From Streptomyces sp. HmicA12 (lineage in GTDB: Bacteria > Actinomycetota > Actinomycetes > Streptomycetales > Streptomycetaceae), in assembly GCF_000373565.1 (NCBI RefSeq), contig NZ_KB891849.1:1-64000 (forward strand): 64,000 bases of DNA, read 5' to 3'. Numbering within the stretch: position 1 is the stretch's first letter; each line of letters opens with the position of its first letter. The position numbers and the translations under genes are program-made. Under the pieces are notes generated by a model. It saw nothing but the letters and a program-made list of their open reading frames with translations. It was not told where the DNA came from and made no database searches. Positions 34,803 through 42,927 of this stretch are shown piece by piece.

Positions 34803-36092
34803 ATGAGCACGACTCCACCGACGCCCGACACCGTCCGGCTGTCTCCCCGACTTCCCGCCCCCGAGGGCCCGTTCGGCTGGCTCCGGGCGCTCGGCCCGCG
34901 CGGCCGGCGCGCGTTCGCGGGTGCCTTCGGCGGCTACGCCCTCGACTCCTACGACTACTTCACGCTGCCGCTGAGCATGGTGGCGCTGGCCGCCTACTTC
35001 GGGCTCGACAGCGGCCAGACCGGACTGATCACCACCGTCACGCTGGTCGTCTCGGCGGTCGGCGGCGCCGCCGCGGGCGTGATCGCCGACCGGTTCGGCC
35101 GGGTCAGAGCGCTGATGATCACGGTGATCACCTATGCCGTGTTCACCGTGGCATGCGGGTTCGCGCCCACCTACGAGACGCTGCTCGTCTTCCGCGCCCT
35201 CCAGGGTCTCGGTTTCGGCGGCGAGTGGGCCGTCGGCGCGATCCTGGTCGCCGAGTACGCCTCGGCGAAGCACCGGGGCCGCACGCTCGGCGCCGTGCAG
35301 AGCGCCTGGGCGGCGGGCTGGGCGCTCGCCGCGATCGTCTACACCCTGGTGTTCCAGTTCCTCGACGCGGACCTGGCCTGGCGCGTGATGTTCTGGACGG
35401 GTGCGCTGCCCGCCCTGCTCGTGGTGTGGCTGCGCCGCCGCGTGCAGGACGCCCCCAAGGCGTCGGAGAAGCTCGAAGTCAGCGCCCACAAGGGCTCGTT
35501 CACCGAGATCTTCAAGCCGGGACTGCTGCGCACGACCCTCTTCGCGGTGCTGCTGTCGACCGGCGTCCAGGGCGGTTACTACACGCTCGCCACCTGGGTG
35601 CCCACCTACTTGAAGTCGGACCGGGGACTCACGGTGGTCGGCACCGGCGGCTATCTGACGTTCCTCATCTCGGGCGCCTTCATCGGCTACCTGACGGGCG
35701 GCTACCTCACCGACCGTCTCGGCCGTAAACGCAACATCGTGCTGTTCGCGATCCTCTCGGCGGCGAGCATCGTGGCGTACACGAACATCCCGGACGGCGC
35801 CGACGGTCTCCTCCTGGTGCTCGGTTTCCCGCTCGGCTTCTGCATGTCGGCCATCTTCAGCGGCTTCGGCTCTTTCTTGAGCGAGCTCTATCCGACCGCC
35901 GTACGCGGCACGGGTCAGGGCTTCACGTACAACACCGGCCGCGCGATCGGCGCCGTCTTCCCGACGCTGGTCGGCTTCCTCGCGGACAGCTGGGGCGTGG
36001 GCGGCGCGCTCGTCTTCGGGGCGATCGGCTACGCCCTGGCCGTCGTCGCGCTGCTCGGACTGCCGGAGACCCGAGGAAGGGAACTGCTGTGA
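34803..36092 (+). CDS. MFS transporter (metabolite:H+ symporter type)
   Basis: Inner-membrane permease of 429 residues with about twelve transmembrane helices. The two halves each carry the MFS loop motif (ADRFGR near residue 90, TDRLGRKR near 300), and GYALDSYDYF in helix 1 and LGFGGEWAVGAIL are typical of the sialic-acid/shikimate symporter branch. GAGGTG precedes the ATG at 34803; the longer open frame upstream is noncoding. The stop overlaps the next GTG. Paired with a DUF1445 protein and a GntR regulator, it probably imports an organic or amino acid processed by that partner. Confidence 0.9.
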   Translation: MSTTPPTPDTVRLSPRLPAPEGPFGWLRALGPRGRRAFAGAFGGYALDSYDYFTLPLSMVALAAYFGLDSGQTGLITTVTLVVSAVGGAAAGVIADRFGRVRALMITVITYAVFTVACGFAPTYETLLVFRALQGLGFGGEWAVGAILVAEYASAKHRGRTLGAVQSAWAAGWALAAIVYTLVFQFLDADLAWRVMFWTGALPALLVVWLRRRVQDAPKASEKLEVSAHKGSFTEIFKPGLLRTTLFAVLLSTGVQGGYYTLATWVPTYLKSDRGLTVVGTGGYLTFLISGAFIGYLTGGYLTDRLGRKRNIVLFAILSAASIVAYTNIPDGADGLLLVLGFPLGFCMSAIFSGFGSFLSELYPTAVRGTGQGFTYNTGRAIGAVFPTLVGFLADSWGVGGALVFGAIGYALAVVALLGLPETRGRELL

Positions 36093-36895
36093 CCCCCACC
36101 GATGAACGCACGACACGCACCGCCACCCTGACTCCGCGCGAGGCCCGCGCCCTGTTCCGTACGGGCACCGGCGCCCCCACGGCGGGCTGGGCGCGCGGCC
36201 ACACGCAGGCCAACCTGATCGCCGTACCGGCCGACTGGGCCTACGACCTGCTGCTGTTCTGCCAGCGCAACCCGAAGCCCTGCCCGGTCCTGGACGTCAC
36301 GGACGCGGGCGACTGGTCCACCGTCCTCGCCCCGGGCGCCGACCTGCGCACGGATCTGCCGCGCTACCGGGTGTGGGAGCACGGCGAGTTGACGGCCGAG
36401 CCGACCGACGTGCTCGACCACTGGCGCGGCGACCTGGTCTCCCTGCTGCTCGGCTGCAGCTTCACCTTCGAGTGGGCGCTGGCGGCGGCCGGCGTACCGC
36501 TGCGCCACATCGACCAGGGCACGAACGTGCCCATGTACGCGACCACGCGCGCGTGCCGTGCCGCGGGCCGCCTGCACGGCCCCATGGTCGTGTCGATGCG
36601 TCCGATCCCGCCGCACGCCCTGGAGGCCGCGATCCGGGAGAGCTCGCTGATGCCCACCGTCCACGGCAGCCCGGTGCACCTGGGCGATCCGCGGGTCCTC
36701 GGCATCCAGGACCTCGACGCGCCGGACTTCGGTGACCCGGTGGCGAGGGAACCGGGCGACATCCCGGTCTTCTGGGCCTGCGGAGTGACGCCCCAGGCGG
36801 CCGTGATGGCGTCCAGGCCGCCGTTCGCGATCACGCACGCGCCGGGGCACATGTTCCTCACGGACACCCGCGACGAGCAGCACAGGGTGGCCTGA
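36089..36895 (+). CDS. DUF1445 family putative hydro-lyase (D-glutamate cyclase-like)
   Basis: Cytosolic protein of 268 residues of the DUF1445/YcsI family. Conserved features visible are GWARGHTQANL near the N-terminus, FCQRNPKPCPVLDV, LGCSFTFEWAL, NVPMY and the C-terminal FWACGVTPQAA with ITHAPGHMF. A mammalian relative hydrolyses 5-oxo-D-proline to D-glutamate, and bacterial members are annotated as hydro-lyases. The activity of this one is unknown. Its GTG overlaps the MFS stop (GTGA), so it is translationally coupled to the transporter. Confidence 0.88.
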   Translation: MTPTDERTTRTATLTPREARALFRTGTGAPTAGWARGHTQANLIAVPADWAYDLLLFCQRNPKPCPVLDVTDAGDWSTVLAPGADLRTDLPRYRVWEHGELTAEPTDVLDHWRGDLVSLLLGCSFTFEWALAAAGVPLRHIDQGTNVPMYATTRACRAAGRLHGPMVVSMRPIPPHALEAAIRESSLMPTVHGSPVHLGDPRVLGIQDLDAPDFGDPVAREPGDIPVFWACGVTPQAAVMASRPPFAITHAPGHMFLTDTRDEQHRVA

Positions 36896-36941
36896 GACCG
36901 GCCCGCGGCCTCGTGGGGATCCGCTGGATCCGCGAGCCGGC

Positions 36942-36979
36942 CCGCGGCCCCGCCGCTCCGGGGGAGGGCGGGGCCGCGG
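36942..36979. terminator. Bidirectional terminator between DUF1445 and SGNH genes
   Basis: A perfect 13-bp stem, CCGCGGCCCCGCC at 36942-36954 paired with 36967-36979, encloses a 12-base loop between two convergent genes. Confidence 0.85.
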
Positions 36980-36983
36980 CGCG

Positions 36984-37889
36984 TCAGGCGGCGGGTTCCT
37001 CCGCCACGACCGGGACGGACAGTGCCGACAGGGCCGTGGCGACCGCGGCCGACGCCCGCAGGTCGAGCCGCCCGCTCGTCCCGCGCAGCCCGTGCCGCAC
37101 CTCGTCGGCGGCCAGGGCGACGAGCTGCGGCAGCAGGTCGGTGCAGCGCCGGGCGACCCATCCGGTGCCCACCGTGGCCAGCCACCGGAGGCTTGCCGTA
37201 CGCGTCGGCGCGGGCCCCTGCGGTTCGGTGCCGGGCGCCGGCCCGAGCGCCGTCCCCGACGCGGCCAGCAGTGCGTGGAAGCGAGCGGCGAGCAACCGGT
37301 GCCCGCGCTCCCCCGGATGCAGCCGGTCGGCGCTCCACAGGGCACGGTCGGCCACCCAGTCGGCGTCGGCGGCGTGCAGATGGACGGCTCGGTGGCGCTC
37401 GGAGAGCGCGTGGACCACGGAGTTGACGGCACGCTGCCGACGCGCGAGCGGGCGGGCCAGGGCCCCGGGCAGACCGAGCAGCGCGCCGGGGTCGGGCAGG
37501 CACGCGGTGAGCAGCACCGCGCCCCGCTCGCCGAACGCGCCGTACACGGTGTCGAGGCGCGCGGCGACCGCATGGATGTCGAAGGTGCGGCGCAGGGTGT
37601 CGTTGACCCCCACGACGACGGACACGAGGTCGGGCGCGGAGGCCAGCGCGGCGGGCAGTTGTCGGGCGAGGACGTCGCCGGTCTGCGCGCCGATGACGGC
37701 GAAGTTGCGGAACTCCACACCCACTTGGTCGGGCGCGAGTCCTTCGGCCAGCAGCGCGGCCCATCCCCGCCACCGCCCGTCGCTTCCCAGGTCGCCGATC
37801 CCTTCGGTGAGCGAGTCGCCGAGCGATGCGAACCGGAGGGGCCTGGGTGCCGACGCCCGCGGGGCGGCCACGGCGCACGGGGCCTTCAT
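36984..37889 (-). CDS. SGNH/GDSL-family hydrolase
   Basis: Esterase or lipase-like enzyme of 301 residues. Block I ASLGDSLTEG gives the catalytic serine, block III GVNDTLR the oxyanion asparagine, and block V DRLHPGERGH the Asp-His pair. There is no signal peptide, so it is probably cytosolic. It overlaps the upstream glycosyltransferase by four bases (ATGA) and is the last gene of a three-gene minus-strand operon. A deacylase or esterase acting on the glycolipid made by the two glycosyltransferases is a reasonable guess but unproven. Confidence 0.88.
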   Translation of the reverse strand: MKAPCAVAAPRASAPRPLRFASLGDSLTEGIGDLGSDGRWRGWAALLAEGLAPDQVGVEFRNFAVIGAQTGDVLARQLPAALASAPDLVSVVVGVNDTLRRTFDIHAVAARLDTVYGAFGERGAVLLTACLPDPGALLGLPGALARPLARRQRAVNSVVHALSERHRAVHLHAADADWVADRALWSADRLHPGERGHRLLAARFHALLAASGTALGPAPGTEPQGPAPTRTASLRWLATVGTGWVARRCTDLLPQLVALAADEVRHGLRGTSGRLDLRASAAVATALSALSVPVVAEEPAA

Positions 37890-39046
37890 GCCACCGTCTC
37901 CCGCCGCTCGGCCCCCGGTGCCCGCACCGGGGGCGCGTCGTGCGCCGCCAAGAAGGCGTCCACCGAGGGGCCCCAGCCGAAACACTCCGCACGCGCGCGT
38001 GCGGCGGCCCTGCGTCGGCGCGTGGGGCGTGCCAGCACCGTCCGTACGGCAGCGGCGAAGGACTCCGCGGTGTCGCCCGCCACGGCCCCGGCCGCGCCGA
38101 CCACCTCGGGCAGCGCGCAGGACGCGCTCACCACGACCGGCGTGCCGCAGGCCAGGGCCTCCAGAGCGGCGAGCCCGAACGTCTCGGCGGGCCCGGGCGC
38201 CAGACACACGTCGGCGGTGGCCTGGAGGGCCGCCAGTGCGCCCGGGTCCGCGACATGCCCCAGGAAGGTCACCGGCAGCCGCCGCGCCCGCTGTTCGAGC
38301 CGCGCCCGCAGCGGCCCCTCTCCCGCCACCACCAGCCGAGCGGGAACGCCCGCCGCGCGCAGCGCCTCCAGGGCGGCGATCCCGGTTCCTGGCCGCTTCT
38401 CCACGGACAGCCGCGTGCACATGACGAGCAGGATCTCGTCCACGCGCGCGTGCCGCTCCCGCACCCGGGCGTCCCACAGTTCCGGGCGGCAGCGGGCGAG
38501 ATCGACCCCGAGCGGGGCCCGCACCACGTTGCGTGCCCCGATCCGCACGAACTCCCGCTCCGCCCACTCCGTGGTGCACACCACGCGCGCGTAGGCGTGC
38601 GCGGTGCGGGAGTTGAGGACGTCGGCGGCCCGGCGTGCCGCCTGCTCGGGCAGGCCCCAGGTGCGGAGCACGCCGTGCGCGGTCTCGTGGGACACCATCA
38701 CGGCGGGCACCCGCGCGCGCCGCGCCCACTCGCCGGTCCAGCGCAGCGTCGTCCGGTCCGACACCTCCAGGCGGTCGGGGCGCAGGTGCTCCAACAGCTT
38801 GGCCACGCGGCGCCGTTCGGCCAGTACGCGGTACCCGCCGGTGCCCGGCAGCGGCGCACCGGGCAGGGTGATGACGCGTCCCTGTGCGGTCCGCACGTCC
38901 GAGGGCCGCTCGCCGGGCACGATCAGTACGGGTTCGTGCCCGGCGGCCGCGTAGCCGGTGCCCAACTCCCGCAGCGCGGTGCGCAGTCCACCGGACGCGG
39001 GGGCGACGAAGTTGGCGAGCCGTACGATCCGCAGCGCCCCGCTCAT
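37886..39046 (-). CDS. Glycosyltransferase family 4 protein
   Basis: Retaining GT-B glycosyltransferase of 386 residues, predicted cytosolic or membrane-associated. The N-terminal domain starts RIVRLANFVAPASGGLRTAL. The donor-binding half shows CTRLSVEKRPG (the conserved Arg/Lys pair) and ETFGLAALEALACGTPVV, the E-x7-E motif of GT4. Start and stop codons overlap both neighbours by four bases, giving a compact operon with a second GT4 enzyme and an SGNH hydrolase. Mannosyl transfer to an envelope lipid is a guess from the similarity of its neighbour. Confidence 0.88.
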   Translation of the reverse strand: MSGALRIVRLANFVAPASGGLRTALRELGTGYAAAGHEPVLIVPGERPSDVRTAQGRVITLPGAPLPGTGGYRVLAERRRVAKLLEHLRPDRLEVSDRTTLRWTGEWARRARVPAVMVSHETAHGVLRTWGLPEQAARRAADVLNSRTAHAYARVVCTTEWAEREFVRIGARNVVRAPLGVDLARCRPELWDARVRERHARVDEILLVMCTRLSVEKRPGTGIAALEALRAAGVPARLVVAGEGPLRARLEQRARRLPVTFLGHVADPGALAALQATADVCLAPGPAETFGLAALEALACGTPVVVSASCALPEVVGAAGAVAGDTAESFAAAVRTVLARPTRRRRAAARARAECFGWGPSVDAFLAAHDAPPVRAPGAERRETVA

Positions 39047-40167
39047 GCCGCCACCGCCGTCCGCGCGCGCAGCACGTCCGCGTAGTGCTCGATCAGCAGG
39101 TCCCCGACGGCCTCCCAGGTGCGCCCGGCGACAGCGGCCCGCGCGGCCGTCCCGTAGGCGGCACGCAGCCCTGGATCGGCGGCCAGGGCGCCCACCGCGT
39201 CCCGTACGGCGTCGGCGTCACCGGGCGGCACGAGGAGCCCGGTCGTGCCGTGCGCCACGAGGTCGAGCGGTCCGCCGGCCGCGGGGGCGACCACCGGCAC
39301 GCCGCTCGCCATGGCCTCCTGCACGGTCTGGCAGAAGGTCTCGTACGGGCCCGTGTGCACGAAGACGTCCAACGAGGCGAAGATCCCGGCGAGTTCGTCG
39401 CCGGTGCGGCGTCCGAGGAACACGGCGCCGGGCAGCGTCCCGCGCAGCGCCCCGGAGCTCGGTCCGTCGCCGACGACCACGACCCGTACACCGGGCAGCC
39501 CGCACGCCCGCGACAGCAGTTCCACCTGCTTCTCGGGCGCGAGCCGCCCCACGTAGCCGACGAGCAGTTCCCCGCCGGGCGCCAGTTCGGCCCGCAGGAG
39601 CTCGTCGCGGCGCTCGGGCCGGAACCGTACGGCGTCCACGCCCCGCGGCCACAGCCGCACCCGGGGCACCCCGTGCGCCTCCAGGTCGCGCAGTGCGGCG
39701 CTGGACGGGGCGAGCGTCCGGTCGGCGGCGGCGTGCACCCCGCGGATCCGCCGCCAGGCGGCCGACTCCCCCGTCCCCATGTACGTACGGGCGTATCCGG
39801 CGAGGTCGGTCTGGTAGACGGCGACGGCGGGGACCCCGAGCCGCGCCGCCGCGGCCATCCCGCGCACACCGAGCACGAACGGGCTGGCGAGATGGACGAG
39901 TTGGGCCCGGTGCGCGACCACGGCCTGGGTGACGCGGCGGCTCGGCAGCGCGACCCGCACCTGCGGATAGCCGGGCAGCGGCAGCGACGGGACGCGGACG
40001 ACCGGGCAGGGTGCGGCCGCGTCCGCCTCGGGCCCGGCGGCGGTGGCCGGGGCGACGACGAGGGGTTCGTGACCGCGGGCGGCGAGGTGCCGCGCGGTCT
40101 GCAGGGCGCAGTGCGCCACACCGTTGATGTCGGGCGGGAAGGACTCGGTCACGATGACGACACGCAT
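39043..40167 (-). CDS. Glycosyltransferase family 4 protein (MgtA/PimB-like mannosyltransferase)
   Basis: GT-B enzyme of 374 residues starting MRVVIVTESFPPDINGV, a start typical of GDP-mannose-dependent transferases of the MgtA/PimB group. Acceptor-domain features include ASPFVLGVRG and YQTDLAGYAR. The donor domain shows YVGRLAPEKQ and ETFCQTVQEAMASGVPVV (E-x7-E). It is the first gene of an operon in which all three genes overlap by four bases. It may build a mannosylated glycolipid of the cell envelope; the acceptor is unknown. Confidence 0.88.
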   Translation of the reverse strand: MRVVIVTESFPPDINGVAHCALQTARHLAARGHEPLVVAPATAAGPEADAAAPCPVVRVPSLPLPGYPQVRVALPSRRVTQAVVAHRAQLVHLASPFVLGVRGMAAAARLGVPAVAVYQTDLAGYARTYMGTGESAAWRRIRGVHAAADRTLAPSSAALRDLEAHGVPRVRLWPRGVDAVRFRPERRDELLRAELAPGGELLVGYVGRLAPEKQVELLSRACGLPGVRVVVVGDGPSSGALRGTLPGAVFLGRRTGDELAGIFASLDVFVHTGPYETFCQTVQEAMASGVPVVAPAAGGPLDLVAHGTTGLLVPPGDADAVRDAVGALAADPGLRAAYGTAARAAVAGRTWEAVGDLLIEHYADVLRARTAVAA

Positions 40168-40280
40168 AGGGGTGTTCTCGCCGCGTCCGGCGTGCCCACG
40201 TCAACGTGGATCTTTCCCGCCGTGGAACGCCTCATGAGCGTTGCGTCACCCGCGACACCTGGGGAAACGGCGGGGAACAG

Positions 40281-40316
40281 CGGGAGGCGGTCCCTCTCCC
40301 GAGGGGCCGCCTCCCG
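40281..40316. terminator. Terminator hairpin downstream of the HEAT-repeat gene
   Basis: A 10-bp outer stem CGGGAGGCGG/CCGCCTCCCG encloses an inner CCCTC/GAGGG stem. It lies 13 bp past the stop of the HEAT-repeat gene and upstream of the glycosyltransferase operon promoter. Confidence 0.8.
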
Positions 40317-40328
40317 TCCATCAGCGCG

Positions 40329-41741
40329 TCACAGGGCCGGCGCGTCCGGCCCGATCCTGCTGCGTACGGCGGTCTGCACCTCGGCCTCCTCGGCCGGGTC
40401 GGCGGCGAGCCTGCGCAGTTGGTCGACCACCCGGGCGTCGCCGGTCTCGGCGTGCCGTGCGGCGACCTCGCGGGTGGACTCCTCGCAGTCCCACAGGCAT
40501 TCGACGGCGAACCCGGCGGCGAAGGACGGGTCGGTGACGGCGAGGGAGCGGGCGGCGTGCCCGCGCAGATGGGACGACGCGGTCTCGCGGTAGATGTGCC
40601 GCAGGACGGGGGCCGCGCAGGCGATGCCGAGGCGGCCCGCTCCGTCGACGAGCGGCCACAGGGTGGGGGCGTCGGGTCCGTCACCGCGGACGGCCTCCCG
40701 CAGGGCGGACAGCACCAGTTCGCCGTCCTTGGGGCCGCCCTGGCAGGCGAGCATGCGGCCGGCGGCGGCGCCGAGGACGTCGGGCCGCGGCGCCCAGCGT
40801 CGGGCGCGCTCCACGGCGGCGACGGACCGCATCCGCTCGAAGCACTCGACGGCGGCGTCCACGACTGCCCGGGAGGGTGACTCCACGGCGGCCTCGACGA
40901 GATCGAGGACGTCGGGATCGTGGGTGTCGGTCAGGTAGCGCAGGGCGGTGCAGCGGGCCCCGTCCGTGCCCTCGCGGGCCGCCCGCAGGATCCCGGCGCG
41001 ATCGGCGGGCCCGGCCACGGCGCTCAGACAGCGCGCGGCCGGCACGTACAGCACGGCGCCCCGCTCGAAGCCTTCCTGGGCCCAGTCGAAGACGGCCTGC
41101 ACGCTCCACTCGGGGCGGGGCCCGGACGGTCGCAGCTGCCGCTGCCAGCGGTCGAAGGAGCCGGCTTCCTGGGCGGCACGCACGCGTGCCCCCACATGAG
41201 GTCGCGGGTCCTCGGACCACAGCCGCCAGGGCCGTGGCTCGAAGGCGTCCCGGACGGCCGCGACCAGTTCGGCCTCGGCGTGGGCGGGGAACCTGGCGAG
41301 GATCGGCTCGGCCAGGGCACGCAGCCCGGCGTCGTCGTCGCGCAGCGCGAGCTCGTCGAGCGCCCAGGCCCAGTTGCCGCCGAAGGCGGCGTACCTGCGC
41401 AGCAGCTCCAGGGCGTCCCGCCTGCCGTAGGAGGCGAGGTGCCCGAGCACCGAGAGCGCGAGGCCCGTACGCGTCTCGTCGGTGTCGACGAGGTCGTCGG
41501 GGTCGAAGAGGTGCCGCTCGATCTCCCCGAGCTCTCCGTGGAGATCGAGGTAGAGGCGGGCGTAGTACAGCGAGCGGTTCTCCACCTGCCAGTCGTGGCG
41601 GGGGTCGCTCAGCACACAGTGGTTCAGAGCCGCGAGAGCCTCGTCCCGCGGCGCCGTCAGCGCGTGCAGGGTGCCGTCACCGCGGCCCCGCTGCAGCAGG
41701 CCGAGCAGCGTACCGCTGGGCGCTATGACCGGTTCGAACAT
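40329..41741 (-). CDS. HEAT-repeat protein
   Basis: Soluble protein of 470 residues made mostly of paired amphipathic helices such as ARCTALRYLTDTHDPDVLDLVEAAV and RAVVDAAVECFERMRSV, which is the look of HEAT or armadillo-type repeats. The C-terminal repeats (SLAVTDPSFAAGFAVECLW, VVDQLRRLAADP) continue the pattern. I start at MFEPVIAP, behind GAGG; five upstream codons are also open. No catalytic motif is visible. Such proteins usually act as scaffolds. It stands alone between the glycosyltransferase operon and the ankyrin gene. Confidence 0.8.
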   Translation of the reverse strand: MFEPVIAPSGTLLGLLQRGRGDGTLHALTAPRDEALAALNHCVLSDPRHDWQVENRSLYYARLYLDLHGELGEIERHLFDPDDLVDTDETRTGLALSVLGHLASYGRRDALELLRRYAAFGGNWAWALDELALRDDDAGLRALAEPILARFPAHAEAELVAAVRDAFEPRPWRLWSEDPRPHVGARVRAAQEAGSFDRWQRQLRPSGPRPEWSVQAVFDWAQEGFERGAVLYVPAARCLSAVAGPADRAGILRAAREGTDGARCTALRYLTDTHDPDVLDLVEAAVESPSRAVVDAAVECFERMRSVAAVERARRWAPRPDVLGAAAGRMLACQGGPKDGELVLSALREAVRGDGPDAPTLWPLVDGAGRLGIACAAPVLRHIYRETASSHLRGHAARSLAVTDPSFAAGFAVECLWDCEESTREVAARHAETGDARVVDQLRRLAADPAEEAEVQTAVRSRIGPDAPAL

Positions 41742-41831
41742 GGGAAACAGCCTCACATCAAGCGTCGACGCAACCGGGAACCTGCACCTACCTGGCCACG
41801 CGACAACACGTCGGAGCGCCCGCCGTTTCTT

Positions 41832-41844
41832 GCTTGCTGCAAGC
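41832..41844. promoter_or_regulatory. Small palindrome upstream of the HEAT-repeat gene
   Basis: GCTTGC-T-GCAAGC is a perfect 6-bp inverted repeat about 90 bp upstream of the HEAT-repeat start. It could be an operator. I do not recognise the protein that would bind it. Confidence 0.3.
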
Positions 41845-42021
41845 CATCTCTCTGCCTCTCGTCCAAGGCCCGATCCCGGGCCACTTACGGCCCGCGTGGC
41901 ACATGGGCACCAGCTGCCCCGCCATCGCGTCCGTAAATCACGCCGTCATCATGACCCAGCGGTTCTGCCCGCCGCGACCACATTTCCCGTACCCCCGTTT
42001 TGCCTGGTCAGTGCTGGTGGC

Positions 42022-42414
42022 TCAGGCCGCGCCGAAGAGCTCGAGCAGCTCCGCCTTGCCGAACATCCGGGCCGTGTCGACCGCCGACGGCGTCCCCGCG
42101 GCGGGATCCGCACCGCCGTCGATCAACGCCCTGATCACGGTCTCCTCGCCCTTGAAGACGGCGCCCGCGAGCGGGGTCTGCCCCTTGTCGTTGGCACGGT
42201 TCGCGTCGGCGCCGCGCCCCAGGAGCGCGGTCACGGCCGGCGCGTGCCCGTGATAGGCGGCGAGCATGACAAGCGTGTCCCCCCGGTCGTTCGTGAGGTT
42301 CGCGGGCACGCCCGCGTCCACGTACGCCACGAGCGCCTCCGTCTCGCCGCGGCGCGCGAGATCGAAGATCTTGGTGGCCAGCTCCACGACCTCGGGGTCG
42401 GGGGCTTCGCTCAT
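42022..42414 (-). CDS. Ankyrin-repeat protein
   Basis: Protein of 130 residues with about three ankyrin repeats: NDRGDTLVMLAAYHGHAPAVTALLGRG, then NDKGQTPLAGAVFKG, then a degenerate repeat around GTPSAVDTARMFG. These are protein-protein interaction units. The N-terminal helix EVVELATKIFDLARRGETEALVAYV is the capping segment. There is no signal peptide. It diverges from the smeA-sffA operon with a 280-bp gap but no functional link is known. Confidence 0.88.
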   Translation of the reverse strand: MSEAPDPEVVELATKIFDLARRGETEALVAYVDAGVPANLTNDRGDTLVMLAAYHGHAPAVTALLGRGADANRANDKGQTPLAGAVFKGEETVIRALIDGGADPAAGTPSAVDTARMFGKAELLELFGAA

Positions 42415-42579
42415 CGACCGAACCGCCTTTCACATCCGTGCCGGTACGGCTCTGCGGCCGTACGAGTGAATCGACAGCGTACTGCCCGGCCGAGCACATG
42501 AGCCGACCCCGGCGAGGCAAAGATCATCAACAGCACGGACGACCGTCCGGCGGCACGCCCGGGTAGCTCACCAGCCGCC

Positions 42580-42695
42580 TGCCGATTGGGTGAATTCGAT
42601 AAAAATCCACCCATTTGCACCTTTTATCGTATAGATACATGCTGTGAGCCTGGAAGAACTCATGGTGACTGTCCCCACCAACCAGGAGAAACCTC
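42580..42695 (+). promoter_or_regulatory. AT-rich promoter region of smeA-sffA
   Basis: An unusually AT-rich patch (AATTCGATAAAAATCC at about 42594, TTTTATCGTATAGATACAT ending near 42641) stands out in the GC-rich surroundings. TATAGA near 42632 is a candidate -10. In S. coelicolor this operon is developmentally controlled. AGGAGA lies 9 bases before the smeA ATG. Confidence 0.5.
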
Positions 42696-42890
42696 ATGAT
42701 CCTGTCCATCTCGGGCGTCGTGCTGCTCGGCATCATCGTCTTCCTGTTCTTCCGCAAGGACGGCCTGAAGGCCTCGCACGCACTGGTGTGCGCCCTCTTC
42801 GGCTTCTACCTGGCGGGCACGGCCATCGCCCCGAGCATCAAGGCAGGCGGCGCGAGTCTCGCCAGCCTGCTCGGCGGGATCAAGTTCTGA
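42696..42890 (+). CDS. smeA: Small membrane protein SmeA (sporulation)
   Basis: Sixty-four residues forming two transmembrane helices (SISGVVLLGIIVFLFF, and HALVCALFGFYLAGTAIAP) separated by a short RKDGLKAS loop. In S. coelicolor SmeA is a developmentally expressed protein of sporulation septa that recruits the SpoIIIE/FtsK-like SffA and influences chromosome segregation and spore maturation. The identification rests on size, topology and its position 37 bp upstream of an FtsK-like gene. An AGGAGA ribosome binding site lies just upstream. Confidence 0.85.
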   Translation: MILSISGVVLLGIIVFLFFRKDGLKASHALVCALFGFYLAGTAIAPSIKAGGASLASLLGGIKF

Positions 42891-42927
42891 CGGCCCATCC
42901 ACCCGCACACACCTTCAGGAGAATGAC

